Part shown: positions 21,311 through 29,195 of the stretch, in pieces | Position numbering within the stretch: the first letter of the stretch is position 1 | Layout: every line of letters begins with the position of its first letter | IMG/VR virus record: IMGVR_UViG_3300046500_000071 | Span: 1 to 37,501 of that record | Strand: one strand, 5' to 3' | Length of the DNA: 37,501 bases | From: a virus | Made by a program: the position numbers and the translations under genes | Notes under the pieces: model-generated | The model's database searches: none | Seen by the model: the letters and a program-made list of their open reading frames with translations, nothing else | Told to the model about the DNA's origin: nothing

Positions 21311-21516
21311 GCGAAATCGAACTGTTGGAGCGGGCAATCCAACGATATGCCGAGCGTCACCCCAGGCCGCCGCACGTCAACCAGAAGCAGGCAGCCGACA
21401 TGCTGGGGGTTAGCGCGCGCACGATCCACAACATGATCAAGGCTGGCACGCTGAAGCTCAATCGCTGCGGGCTGATCCCGATCGAGCAGATCGACGCCGC
21501 GCTGCGGCCTCACTAG
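21307..21516 (+). CDS. Excisionase-like HTH protein
   Basis: 69 aa, starting MSEIELLERAIQRYAERHPR. The C-terminal 45 residues are a MerR/AlpA-like helix-turn-helix: NQKQAADMLGVSARTIHNMI, KAGTLKLNRCGLIPIEQIDA. Such small proteins direct excision or regulate integrase. It ends exactly at the integrase stop; the two convergent genes share the palindrome CTAG (21513-21516). The place beside int on the lytic transcript supports excisionase, though a transcription regulator of the same fold is possible. Confidence 0.7.
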   Translation: MSEIELLERAIQRYAERHPRPPHVNQKQAADMLGVSARTIHNMIKAGTLKLNRCGLIPIEQIDAALRPH

Positions 21517-22511
21517 ATGCGCGCCGCAATGTCCTCAGCCGACTCTCTGTAATAAACCGAACTGAGCATGCGCAGATCGGTGTGACCGCTGATTTTCGAA
21601 AGCGTCAGCACGTCCACCTTTCGCGCAAGCCGAGTCAAAGCTTCGGCCCGGCTATCGTGAAAATGCAGGCCATCAATCTTCAGTCTCAGCTTTGCCCGCC
21701 GGAACAGCGTCTCCAGAGTCCCGGAATCGACCGTAAAGAATCGGTCCCGATCTGAAACAGGCGCCAGCAGCCGTACCGCATGGCGTGTCATCGGGATCAG
21801 CCGCGGTCGACCGGTCACATGCTGCATCTTGTGCCTGACCGTCGCAACGCGCTTTTTCAGGTCGCAGTTGTCCTTTCCTAGCTGCAGCAACTCGCCAGCA
21901 CGCATGGCCGTTCTGAGAGCCAACAGAAACGCCAGGGCAACCTCCTGGCTCTTCGTCACAGGTGCATGCCCCGTCCGATACCCGAGCGCCCTGCAGATGG
22001 GCCTGACCTCTTTCCAAGGATCGACGCGGCGGTCTCGCGGCGCCCCTTCCTGCGGAATCTTGAAGCCAGCGAACGGGTTATGCGTCAGCCAGTGCCATTC
22101 ATCGCGCGCGGTGTAGAACACATTGCGGATCAGGTTGATGTCGCGGACCACTGAGCCCGGTTTTACCTTCTTTAGCCTGGCATCGCGCCACTCGGCCAGT
22201 TGAGGCGTCTTGAATTCCGCCAACTTGAGGGAGGCCAGATGCGGGAAGTCGCGTTCGAATGCCTGCAGTCTCAAAGCCTCTTTCTGTTCGCCCTGTTTGG
22301 TGCTCGACACATCTCGTATGTATCGCTTGAAAGCGTCGGACACAGTATGCAGTTCCCCGGGCTCCATATCCTTCTGAGCGCGTATCTCCGACTCGCGCGC
22401 CGCAGCCCAAGCCTTGGCCTCTCGTTGGGTGCGGAACGTCCCCGAATCGCGTACGGAACCGATCTTGATCTGAGCTCGATATCCGGCTTTGCATGGGGTG
22501 ATTGATGCCAC
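21513..22511 (-). CDS. int: Tyrosine-recombinase integrase
   Basis: 332 aa from the GTG at 22511 (VASITPCKAGYRAQIKIGSV), with GGCGAGG upstream; an ATG at 22598 would add 29 residues of poor quality. An N-terminal arm-binding segment (1-45) is followed by a core-binding SAM-like domain. The catalytic residues are R204 (ALRTAMRAGELL), H285 and R288 (HFHDSRAE), H310 (SGHTDLRML) and Y320 or Y321 (SVYYRES). It integrates the phage at a tRNA gene. The attP core lies about 145 bases upstream of this start, and after integration int reads in the same direction as the restored tRNA. Confidence 0.92.
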   Translation of the reverse strand: MASITPCKAGYRAQIKIGSVRDSGTFRTQREAKAWAAARESEIRAQKDMEPGELHTVSDAFKRYIRDVSSTKQGEQKEALRLQAFERDFPHLASLKLAEFKTPQLAEWRDARLKKVKPGSVVRDINLIRNVFYTARDEWHWLTHNPFAGFKIPQEGAPRDRRVDPWKEVRPICRALGYRTGHAPVTKSQEVALAFLLALRTAMRAGELLQLGKDNCDLKKRVATVRHKMQHVTGRPRLIPMTRHAVRLLAPVSDRDRFFTVDSGTLETLFRRAKLRLKIDGLHFHDSRAEALTRLARKVDVLTLSKISGHTDLRMLSSVYYRESAEDIAARI

Positions 22512-22654
22512 TGTGGGGCCTCGCCTGGGGCTGCGTTGGGGCCGCCAGTGTATAAAGATCCATTCAAATAGGCAAACAGCGGAAATACACCTGCGCACAA
22601 GACCCTTGATTTCCTTGATTTTCTGTATAAAGTGGAATGGACAGGAAACGGTCG

Positions 22655-22679
22655 TGGTGCCGGGGACCGGACTTGAACC
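22655..22679 (-). other. attP: attP core: 3' end of a tRNA-Leu-type gene
   Basis: On the minus strand this reads as a tRNA T-loop (GGTTCAAGTCC), T-stem and acceptor strand (CCCCGGC) with ACCA encoded. The upstream half of the T-stem and the rest of a tRNA are missing, so the identity ends at the T-loop. The CCGG-TTCAAGT-type arm and GCCGGGG acceptor pairing are typical of tRNA-Leu in beta-proteobacteria. The surrounding non-coding stretch 22512-22742 also holds short repeats, TTGATTT/TTGATTTT near 22605-22620 and TCTTTATT at 22679-22686 and 22711-22718, that could be integrase arm sites. Confidence 0.8.
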
Positions 22680-22742
22680 TCTTTATTTTACGGGCCTCAT
22701 AGCAGTGTATGCGTCTTTATTGGGTAGCCAGAACAGGGATCG

Positions 22743-22973
22743 TCAAGCATTGTTCTTCTCGCCCGGCTCCCTCGCCTCGTCGCCTGTGAACTGGCGGCTG
22801 TGGTACCGGTAGTTCAGCGCGGTCGGCTCCTTCACCCCAGTACGCTGACAGAATCGCCAGGTCGCCACGACAGCGTAGAACTCGGCTTCGTACCGTCTGA
22901 GGCCGCCGTCAATCTCCATGATCGCGGCCCGCTCTCGCATGTATTCGGTGGCGTTTTCAGCATCGTCGTCCAT
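22743..22973 (-). CDS. Small conserved protein with RAAIMEIDGG motif
   Basis: 76 aa, starting MDDDAENATEYMRERAAIME. The stretch RERAAIMEIDGGLRRYEAE is a motif I associate with small phage and plasmid proteins from proteobacteria, usually near DNA-metabolism or integration genes. The rest includes WRFCQRTGVKEPTALNYRYH and ends EPGEKNNA. Third codon positions are strongly G/C, supporting a real gene, but no ribosome site is visible. It lies between attP and the divergent membrane gene, so in the prophage it is next to the host junction. Function unknown. Confidence 0.6.
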   Translation of the reverse strand: MDDDAENATEYMRERAAIMEIDGGLRRYEAEFYAVVATWRFCQRTGVKEPTALNYRYHSRQFTGDEAREPGEKNNA

Positions 22974-23053
22974 GCGGGCATTCTAGACGCTGTCCTGAGA
23001 CCTAGGCCGTCAACGCTGATATCATCCCGGCAAAATCATATTACGAGAGCAGC

Positions 23054-24391
23054 ATGAAGCGATTGTCCCCCGCCGCACTGACCTTTTTCACGATCATCAT
23101 CCTCGGCAGCATCTTTTCCGCCCTGATCCCGCCGATGCAGTCGCCGGATGAAAACGACCACATCAAGCGCGCATACCTGCTGTCGGTCCTGTCGCCTACC
23201 GTCACCGAGCCGGGAAAATCCACTGGCGGCTATTTTGATGACGCGTTACAGCAGTATCAGGTACTGAATTTCCAGGCCCTGTCGATCAAGCCTAAGGCGC
23301 GCTTCGATGCCCAGATTGCCCATGCCGGTGCAGCAATTCGATGGAGTGGCAAGGAAAGCTACGTGGATATGGCTGGCGCGGCGCCCTATTTCCCACTCGG
23401 CTATCTCCCGCAGGCTATCGGGCTCAGGATCGGCGAGTCGATGAAACTCGGTGTCGGGGCATCTTACCGGCTGGCGCGCGCCGCTACACTGGTTACCGTC
23501 GCTGCGATCATCGCCTATGCGTTCACGATATTCCCTCCGAACGCCATGGTGATCTGCCTGCTCGCGCTGCCGATGACGATGTTCCAGTTATCGAGCGCCT
23601 CAGCGGACGGCATGTCGTTCGCATGGACCGTGCTGGCTGCGAGCCTGTTCCGCCGCGGCCTGGAGCGAGAGCAGCCGTTCCCGCTTCTGTGGTCCGTGCT
23701 GCTGATCATCGCACCGTTCATGATTGCCACGAGCCGGCCGCAACTTATCGTGGTCCTGATTCTGGCGCCAGTGGTTTTCTTCATCCGCAAAGACCGCCGC
23801 GCGCTGGTGGGATCGGTCATCGCAGCGTTGCTCGCTGTGGGGTGGGTGATGTATGGCGCATCGCACACCGTTGATCTGCGCTGGACTCGCTCGATTACGA
23901 CCGGTCAGGCCGTCTATTTTTATCTGCACCATCCGGTCGAACTGGCTAAAGTCCTTTGGCGAACGCTATCGAACCCGGCTATTCTAAAGGCTTACTGGTG
24001 TCAGTTCGTCGGCGTGCTCGGCTGGCTGGATCGTCCAATGCAGCCGGCAACCTATGTTATCGCTGCGGCTGGCCTGATCGCTGCGTTGGCGCTGTCCCTA
24101 TCCCGGCGGGTAGGAGCAGTAGCGCGCTCGGTGCCGCTTCTCGTTGCCGCGTCGGCAGTCGGGCTAACGCTCGTCGCGTTGCTCGTGACGTGGACGGATT
24201 TGCACGCGCAGTTTGTGATTGGCGTTCAGGGGCGGTATTTCACCGCGCCGGCGATCCTCGCGGCCTATGCCCTGAGCAGCGCAACGGTTAGCGAACGACG
24301 CTCAATCGCTGCCGCAGTTTTATGCGGAGCATTCGTCGTGTTCTCGGCATCGATGACCGTATCGACGCTGATCTGGAAATACTACCTGTGA
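23054..24391 (+). CDS. DUF2142-type multi-pass membrane protein (probable lysogenic conversion)
   Basis: 445 aa, starting MKRLSPAALTFFTIIILGSI, then FSALIPPMQSPDENDHIKRA: an N-terminal membrane helix followed by the PPxxSPDExxHxxRA motif of DUF2142, related in layout to GT-C glycosyltransferases. About ten further hydrophobic segments follow (AATLVTVAAIIAYAFTIFPP, FMIATSRPQLIVVLILAPVV, and others to the C-terminus). DUF2142 proteins are often found in polysaccharide gene clusters. It is on the opposite strand to its late-operon neighbours and beside attP, a usual place for O-antigen or surface-modifying genes that alter the lysogen. The partner flippase and bactoprenol transferase of gtr clusters are absent. 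Confidence 0.8.
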   Translation: MKRLSPAALTFFTIIILGSIFSALIPPMQSPDENDHIKRAYLLSVLSPTVTEPGKSTGGYFDDALQQYQVLNFQALSIKPKARFDAQIAHAGAAIRWSGKESYVDMAGAAPYFPLGYLPQAIGLRIGESMKLGVGASYRLARAATLVTVAAIIAYAFTIFPPNAMVICLLALPMTMFQLSSASADGMSFAWTVLAASLFRRGLEREQPFPLLWSVLLIIAPFMIATSRPQLIVVLILAPVVFFIRKDRRALVGSVIAALLAVGWVMYGASHTVDLRWTRSITTGQAVYFYLHHPVELAKVLWRTLSNPAILKAYWCQFVGVLGWLDRPMQPATYVIAAAGLIAALALSLSRRVGAVARSVPLLVAASAVGLTLVALLVTWTDLHAQFVIGVQGRYFTAPAILAAYALSSATVSERRSIAAAVLCGAFVVFSASMTVSTLIWKYYL

Positions 24392-24398
24392 GAAGAGT

Positions 24399-24503
24399 AT
24401 GCGAGACGACAGGATCTGGCGCGTTCTGACAGCAGTTGTGCTGATAGCCGCTGCGGTAGCCGGCTTTGCATTTATTTCGCTCGTGCCGAACGCGCCGGTA
24501 TAG
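24399..24503 (+). CDS. 34-aa single-pass membrane protein
   Basis: MRDDRIWRVLTAVVLIAAAV followed by AGFAFISLVPNAPV. A charged N-terminus precedes one membrane segment. It starts 7 bases after the DUF2142 stop with AGAAGAG in front, so the two are probably co-expressed and the peptide may assist the larger protein. The stop lies 7 bases from the convergent stop of the fibre-like gene, with no visible terminator between. Confidence 0.55.
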   Translation: MRDDRIWRVLTAVVLIAAAVAGFAFISLVPNAPV

Positions 24504-24509
24504 AGCCCT

Positions 24510-25535
24510 CTATCGGCGCCGCGCCGAAATGTCGCCGACGACCGCCATGGTACTGGTGCCGAAAACGGCGACCGTCACAAGATAGACAGTGGTCGGAGAT
24601 GACACGTTTATTCTGACAGGCGCGATGCCGGTCGCTACGGTCGTGGTCGTTGATCCGCCCGGGAAAGATCCCAGAAATCCTTTCGTGTAATCGTTGGTCG
24701 CGCTAGTGGTGCTGATGCTTCCGCCGATAAAACTAACCGTTGTCGTACCGCCAAGAATATAGGCGACATGGGCGGAGACATCCCAGTCGCCAGCAGTAAG
24801 AGAGATACTTGCGATATTGATCGTCGTTCCGCTGGTTAGTGAAATTGGCGTAGAAACGTTGGATGCACATCCAGTCGGTGATCCACCATTGGTGACCTGT
24901 GCGCAGATATATTCGCCGACACTCCCCGCTGTGACGTTCGCACCTGTTTTGTTCCCCACCACACCAGCCGGATATGACGGCGTGATGGCTCCGGTAACGG
25001 TGAGCCCGGTAGACGTGAACTGGCTCACGATCGCGCCATTGTTGAGCACATTAACGGTGTTGCCATGCGTCGAGTCAAACAGGGAAATTGCGCCGCCGTT
25101 CGACGTTCCGGTTACCGTCCCGATCGTATAACCCGCGCCCCCTCCTAGTATGCTTCCTGTGGTCGTCAGCGTTGTTGCTGTGACAGGGCCTGTAAAGGTG
25201 GCACCCGTCAGCGACGCGGAGTTCGCGTAACACGTCCATCCGGTGACTGGCGTGTACTGGAGCGCGCTCGTGCTGGTGTTGCATGTTGGCATCGCAACGG
25301 CAGTCGGCGAAGCGCTTGATGCGGTGATGTTCGCAACCACCGTATTCGCAGCTTGGGCGGCCAGCGCTGTAGCCGTTACATTGCCCCACGCCGGCGCGCT
25401 GGACGCCCCGGTAGAAACGATGGCCTGACCGGCTGTCGAGCCGGCTGGATTGAGAAGTTGCACAGGGTTCAGCGTTGCGCCGAAAGAGGTAGCCGCGGCG
25501 CACGTCAGTGCGATGAGGGTTAAAAGTCGCTTCAT
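24510..25535 (-). CDS. Fibre-like protein with an apparent signal peptide
   Basis: 341 aa. The first 20 residues, MKRLLTLIALTCAAATSFGA, form a typical Sec signal peptide with a likely cut after FGA. Then TLNPVQLLNPAGSTAGQAIV and a long region rich in T, A, S, G and V with repeated GATFTGPVTATTLTTTGSIL-type units resemble phage tail-fibre shafts. The last 120 residues (SLTAGDWDVSAHVAYILGGT ... VAVFGTSTMAVVGDISARRR) look like the beta-sandwich head found at the end of many tail fibres. It is last in the late operon after the lysis genes. A fibre part with an export signal is unusual: it may be secreted to the periplasm or medium. Confidence 0.7.
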   Translation of the reverse strand: MKRLLTLIALTCAAATSFGATLNPVQLLNPAGSTAGQAIVSTGASSAPAWGNVTATALAAQAANTVVANITASSASPTAVAMPTCNTSTSALQYTPVTGWTCYANSASLTGATFTGPVTATTLTTTGSILGGGAGYTIGTVTGTSNGGAISLFDSTHGNTVNVLNNGAIVSQFTSTGLTVTGAITPSYPAGVVGNKTGANVTAGSVGEYICAQVTNGGSPTGCASNVSTPISLTSGTTINIASISLTAGDWDVSAHVAYILGGTTTVSFIGGSISTTSATNDYTKGFLGSFPGGSTTTTVATGIAPVRINVSSPTTVYLVTVAVFGTSTMAVVGDISARRR

Positions 25536-25538
25536 GGT

Positions 25539-25778
25539 TTATTTCCCGTCAGGAATCACGGCGTCATCGCCGATGGTGGATTTAAGAGCCGTGTCGCAGT
25601 GGCCACGATTGACCCAATTGAGCGCCGCGCAGAGAACGCATCCCCACTTGCGCCCAGCATTGCGAGCCTTTGCGGCGCGTTCGCTGATCGTTTCGTTCGG
25701 ACTGCCGGCAGCCAGCGTGTTGAGAGCCTGATCAAGCAGGATCAGCCAGTTCATGAGATAGCGAAGAATCAGGTTCAT
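25539..25778 (-). CDS. Small conserved lysis-cluster protein
   Basis: 79 aa, starting MNLILRYLMNWLILLDQALN, then TLAAGSPNETISERAAKARN and KWGCVLCAALNWVNRGHCDT. This layout (hydrophobic N-terminal helix LRYLxNWLIxLDQxxNTL, then ETISxRAxxA and a C-terminal CxxL..W...HC) is common in small proteins near the lysis genes of proteobacterial phages, with no assigned function. It overlaps the holin stop by 4 bases. It has no cleavable lipoprotein signal, so it does not look like a spanin. Confidence 0.7.
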   Translation of the reverse strand: MNLILRYLMNWLILLDQALNTLAAGSPNETISERAAKARNAGRKWGCVLCAALNWVNRGHCDTALKSTIGDDAVIPDGK

Positions 25779-26338
25779 TGGGGTGCCCCCGGAGTTGATT
25801 GAGCAAGCAGCTCGGTTTTCCTGTCGCTCGATTGGCTACTGCCGAAGTAGTAGGCGACGACGGCCGACCACGATGCGCCGAGCGCGCCAAGCATCAGCAT
25901 TAGCGCGTCGTGCGCCTCCTTCTGGATCGGATAAAACATCATCAGACCGAGGCAACCGAAGAAGCCGAGCGTCACGAAGACCGCCAGAAACGGCGCTGTG
26001 ATGCTCTTGGTGCTGATCTGCATGGCGCGGGCGCTGGCGCGATCCTGAACGGCGAGGCCTGCGAGTGTCTCGGTGTTCTTGAAACCGGCCTGTGCCATCG
26101 CGAGCGCGTAGTCCTGATCTGCCTTCCTCATGGCTGCGAGTTGCTCGGGCGTCGCGCCACTGATCGCTGCCGCGATAGTTGCCTGCCGGTCGTCAGTCGA
26201 TGCATCTGGCTTTGGCGTAATGCCGAACACGCTTTCGAGTGCCATCACAGCGCCGCCGGCGAGCGGCCCCCCTAACGCAGTCGCGATAGTCGGCGCCAGT
26301 GTCTTGACGACGTTCAATGCTGAATCCCATGCGCTCAT
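25775..26338 (-). CDS. Holin-like membrane protein (3TM gene-transfer-release type)
   Basis: 187 aa, starting MSAWDSALNVVKTLAPTIAT. The N-terminal hydrophobic stretch ATALGGPLAGGAVMAL is followed by a soluble helix (SGATPEQLAAMRKADQDYAL), then two strong membrane segments, TAPFLAVFVTLGFFGCLGLM and LMLMLGALGASWSAVVAYYF, and a charged tail FGSSQSSDRKTELL. This is the pattern of the 3TM holin family first described for gene-transfer agents. It overlaps the endolysin stop (ATGA). With the 59-aa holin on the other side of the endolysin, one may be the holin and the other an antiholin or a pinholin-type helper. Confidence 0.75.
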   Translation of the reverse strand: MSAWDSALNVVKTLAPTIATALGGPLAGGAVMALESVFGITPKPDASTDDRQATIAAAISGATPEQLAAMRKADQDYALAMAQAGFKNTETLAGLAVQDRASARAMQISTKSITAPFLAVFVTLGFFGCLGLMMFYPIQKEAHDALMLMLGALGASWSAVVAYYFGSSQSSDRKTELLAQSTPGAPQ

Positions 26339-26817
26339 GACGCACCTCGAATCAGGTTGTTAGCGATGCGGTTAGCCCAGCCATGGCCGAACGTGGGCCA
26401 CGTGCCGAGGTTGCCGAGATACTGAAGTCGGTACGCAGAGAAACGCATGATGAGTTTCATCGGATCGGCCGCACGCACGGCGGCAATCGTGATCGCACCG
26501 ATAACACCGTCCGCAGTCACGCCGGCCGCCTGCTGAAGCCATTGCGCGGGGCGACCACCGTTATAGGCTGCGTCGAACACCTGAAACGCGACGCGCGGAT
26601 CGAATTCGTCGAGGTGCAGCGGATCCCAATAGAATTTCTTCGCGATCGCCTTGGCAGTGTCGCGCGGCATATCCTTCATGGCGCCCGTATAGCCATAGGC
26701 GCGCGCGACGCGCTCGGTAACGCCCCACATCGTTTCTCCGCCCGGATCTGCAGGATTGAATGAATAGCCGCCCTCGTTTCCGATCAATGCCGTGAATGCT
26801 TCATCGAAGGCGCTCAC
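26335..26817 (-). CDS. Endolysin, glycoside hydrolase 108 family
   Basis: 160 aa from the GTG at 26817 (VSAFDEAFTALIGNEGGYSF), chosen because GGAGG lies 6 bases upstream and the GTG overlaps the small holin stop. A longer frame to 26943 would overlap the holin gene. The catalytic EGGY motif (E15) and NPADPGGETMWGVT belong to GH108, and QQAAGVTADGVIGAITIAAV fits the C-terminal peptidoglycan-binding part. It cleaves the glycan strands of the host wall. It has no signal peptide, so it needs a holin to reach the wall. Confidence 0.9.
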   Translation of the reverse strand: MSAFDEAFTALIGNEGGYSFNPADPGGETMWGVTERVARAYGYTGAMKDMPRDTAKAIAKKFYWDPLHLDEFDPRVAFQVFDAAYNGGRPAQWLQQAAGVTADGVIGAITIAAVRAADPMKLIMRFSAYRLQYLGNLGTWPTFGHGWANRIANNLIRGAS

Positions 26818-26993
26818 TTTCCCCTCCGGTATCTTTGGATCGAGATATAGGTCTGGACGATGCTGTAAACCGTCGCGGCAAACGCCGCGAGGCCGGATAT
26901 CGTCAGGTTTTCGGCAGCGTGCGTGATATAGACCCCGAACCACGCGGGCGAGGCTTTGGCCGCGGCGATAGCGGCTTCCTTGTAATGGTCCAT
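26814..26993 (-). CDS. 59-aa holin (HP1-like)
   Basis: MDHYKEAAIAAAKASPAWFG, then VYITHAAENLTISGLAAFAA, ending in the basic QRYRRGK. The pattern of MExYxExAIxAxxKAxP, a first hydrophobic segment, NLTI and a second hydrophobic segment resembles the HP1 class of small holins. GGGGA lies before the ATG, and the stop overlaps the endolysin GTG by 4 bases. It makes holes in the inner membrane that release the endolysin. It is easily missed because it is short. Confidence 0.75.
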   Translation of the reverse strand: MDHYKEAAIAAAKASPAWFGVYITHAAENLTISGLAAFAATVYSIVQTYISIQRYRRGK

Positions 26994-27014
26994 ATGATTC
27001 CCCGTAGCCAGTTG

Positions 27015-29117
27015 TTATTGCGAGCCGCCGCCGACCGTATTACCGGTCCCGCTATTCACGACATTCGCGCCATTCGAGAAGTAGCAATTCGATTGGACAT
27101 TCACCGATTTCGATGCGCCGCCCAAGGTGATGCCTGCCACTGTCATCTGCTGGATGCCATTGCCAGTGATTACGCCAGCAGACGAGGCCCACGTATCGAC
27201 AGATATCCCGATAGTCCCGGTCGGAGACCCAAGCGCAGGATTGAACGTATTTGCCATGATGCTGAACAGGCTGTAGTTCTGAAGCGTGATGCCTGCGCTG
27301 TTGTTCTGCACGAGGAAGAAGTTGCCGACGATCATGATGGCGCCGACATTCGACTGACAGAGAATACCGTTCTGATACGTGTTGAACTGGCAGTTCGTGA
27401 CGTTCAGTTGGTCGAGGCCGGGTTGCCCTCCGGGAACAACAATCCCGTTGTTGTCACCCGTGAAGTTGCACTGATTGACCGTGACGCCCTGAACATAGGC
27501 GGTGTAGTAGATGCCGATGCCAAGGTAATTGAACGTGCAGCCCTGGAAGTTATGGACGCACGCTAGAGCATTTGCCGATCCTGTGATCTGGATACCGGTG
27601 CTCGTGAACGACGGACCAACGCCCATTACATTCGTATAGTTGACATTCGATACGCTCTGAACGTTGATGCAGAACCCCCATCCGAACGTTTGAACATATC
27701 CGTCTGCCCCGCGGAACACGACGTTGGTGATATCAGACAAAGCGGAGTTTGCGGGATTGCTGACGGTGTTCTGCAGCTGTCCGACGAAGAGGCCCGTATT
27801 GCCCGGCGCATTCAGCGATGCGACGGTCATATCACGGATATGAAACGACGTGAACGCGCCGTTGCACTGAATCGTGATGCCGTTAGCTCCCGGCTTCGAG
27901 AACTTCAGCGTCGTCAGATCAGCGCCTGCCCCGAGCAGCGATATGGACGCGATTGACGTGCTCGCGAACGAATAGAAAAGCGTGTCATTGAACAGGTAGT
28001 TTCCAGGCGGGAAATAGACGCATACCCGGTTTGAATATGAGCCGGTAATCGCAGTGCTGACAACCGTCTGCGAGGCGCTCACTACATATGTGCCGATGCC
28101 GCCGGTTCCGCTGATCAGCGCCGTAATGGTTGTGCCGGCCGTAACTCCCGATCCTGAGATTGCCTGACCAACGGTAATGGCTCCTGGCGCGTTCATCTGC
28201 GTAACCGTGAGCGTGGTCCCGCTGATCGATCCGGTGAACTGCGAAAAGACCGAGCATGCGGCTACGGCTGCGTTAAATGCAGCAGTGTTATCTTTGACAC
28301 CGCTGGAGTCGCCACCATACGAAAGAATGTTCGCGCAGCATCCAATGGACTGCTCAGGCAGCGCCGTGCGCAACGCACCGTACACATCCATGCTCTGGAC
28401 GGGGAACGGGCCTGGCCCATTCGGCGAAATGCCGGCAGCGTTGACCCATTTTGCCGGAGACAGCGCCGCAGCAGCGACCTCATACCCCAGCGTGGTATCG
28501 AAATAGTTCTGGCCGATGAACACTGGCGCAGGACGCGAAATAGTCGGACCCGACTGCACCCACGACAGTTGATTAGGGCCGACAGTGCCGTCACCAGGAA
28601 CGCCGATCGCAACTGTGGTCCCGAACTTAACCGTCACTTCCTGCACGCCAACAGGAATCGGGCTCTTGAATGTAAGAGTCGCCGCGCTTAGGGATGCAAT
28701 CTGATCGTCGGCCTGATAAAAGCCGTCGAAGAAAATCCACGTATTCGTGATCGAGCCGGGGTTGGCGGTCAACGTGAGTACCGTCGTTGTGCCAGGCGTG
28801 AAGTCCGTTCCCGAGATAAACACGTTGTCAGAGATATTGCCGATCAGATTTGCATTCGCATCCTCGGTTATCTGGTCCCAGATCGTGACGCCCGATGCAT
28901 CCTTGACGATCTGTCGATAGACGCCGGAGCCCCATATCAATGCCTGGCCGCGGCTGTCTAGCGTCACCGGATTCGTATTCGCGATGGTGCCGGCCGCATC
29001 CTGATACGTGGGCTTCGGATTCAGCGTGCCGGGAAAATAGAAGCCGACTGTGCCGCTGGCGAGGGGAAGCCCGTTCTGGTCTATGAACTGCTGCTTCGCA
29101 TTTGGAATTAGCTGCAT
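27015..29117 (-). CDS. Tailspike with pectate-lyase-like beta-helix
   Basis: 700 aa. Residues 1-95 ([52 protein letters not shown]) form the particle-binding head common to podovirus spikes. Residues 97-165 are a second adaptor domain shared with the protein at 35704-36207. At about 264-285, [20 protein letters not shown] opens the pectate-lyase superfamily beta-helix, which continues at 366 ([12 protein letters not shown]) after an inserted module at about 291-361. The remainder consists of repeated strands ([41 protein letters not shown]). It should bind and possibly cut host surface polysaccharide. GAGG lies before the ATG. Confidence 0.88.
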   Translation of the reverse strand: MQLIPNAKQQFIDQNGLPLASGTVGFYFPGTLNPKPTYQDAAGTIANTNPVTLDSRGQALIWGSGVYRQIVKDASGVTIWDQITEDANANLIGNISDNVFISGTDFTPGTTTVLTLTANPGSITNTWIFFDGFYQADDQIASLSAATLTFKSPIPVGVQEVTVKFGTTVAIGVPGDGTVGPNQLSWVQSGPTISRPAPVFIGQNYFDTTLGYEVAAAALSPAKWVNAAGISPNGPGPFPVQSMDVYGALRTALPEQSIGCCANILSYGGDSSGVKDNTAAFNAAVAACSVFSQFTGSISGTTLTVTQMNAPGAITVGQAISGSGVTAGTTITALISGTGGIGTYVVSASQTVVSTAITGSYSNRVCVYFPPGNYLFNDTLFYSFASTSIASISLLGAGADLTTLKFSKPGANGITIQCNGAFTSFHIRDMTVASLNAPGNTGLFVGQLQNTVSNPANSALSDITNVVFRGADGYVQTFGWGFCINVQSVSNVNYTNVMGVGPSFTSTGIQITGSANALACVHNFQGCTFNYLGIGIYYTAYVQGVTVNQCNFTGDNNGIVVPGGQPGLDQLNVTNCQFNTYQNGILCQSNVGAIMIVGNFFLVQNNSAGITLQNYSLFSIMANTFNPALGSPTGTIGISVDTWASSAGVITGNGIQQMTVAGITLGGASKSVNVQSNCYFSNGANVVNSGTGNTVGGGSQ

Positions 29118-29135
29118 GTGGGCCTCAAAAGCAAA

Positions 29136-29155
29136 AGGCCGCTCATCGGCGGCCT
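29136..29155 (-). terminator. Hairpin terminator between ejection and tailspike genes (first)
   Basis: AGGCCGC (29136-29142) pairs with GCGGCCT (29149-29155) around a 6-nt loop. On the minus strand four Ts follow. It lies just upstream of the tailspike start. With the second hairpin at 29165-29185 it would lower transcription into tailspike and lysis unless polymerase is antiterminated. Confidence 0.65.
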
Positions 29156-29160
29156 ATAAT
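29155..29160 (+). promoter_or_regulatory. Possible -10 element for the plus-strand small gene
   Basis: A perfect TATAAT lies between the two hairpins, 35 bases before the ATG of the plus-strand gene at 29196. The hexamer 17 bases upstream (CAAAAG) is a poor -35, so this may be a weak or activator-dependent promoter, or chance. Confidence 0.35.
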
Positions 29161-29164
29161 GAAA

Positions 29165-29185
29165 AAGCCCTCACAGGGAGGGCTT
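29165..29185 (-). terminator. Hairpin terminator between ejection and tailspike genes (second)
   Basis: AAGCCCTC (29165-29172) pairs with GAGGGCTT (29178-29185) around a 5-nt loop, and five Ts follow on the minus strand. It is the stronger of the two tandem hairpins. The plus-strand small gene starts 11 bases to its right, with its ribosome site directly after the stem. Confidence 0.75.
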
Positions 29186-29195
29186 GGGGAACTAC

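Noticed and set aside
22489-22812. 107-codon plus-strand frame over the attP region
   Set aside because: It runs through the tRNA 3' end and yields the VPGTGLEP peptide commonly produced by translating tRNA T-arms antisense. It also overlaps the start of int and the 76-aa gene.
26818-26943. Longer endolysin start
   Set aside because: It would overlap nearly all of the 59-aa holin gene. GGAGG directly before the GTG at 26817 and the overlap with the holin stop favour the short form.
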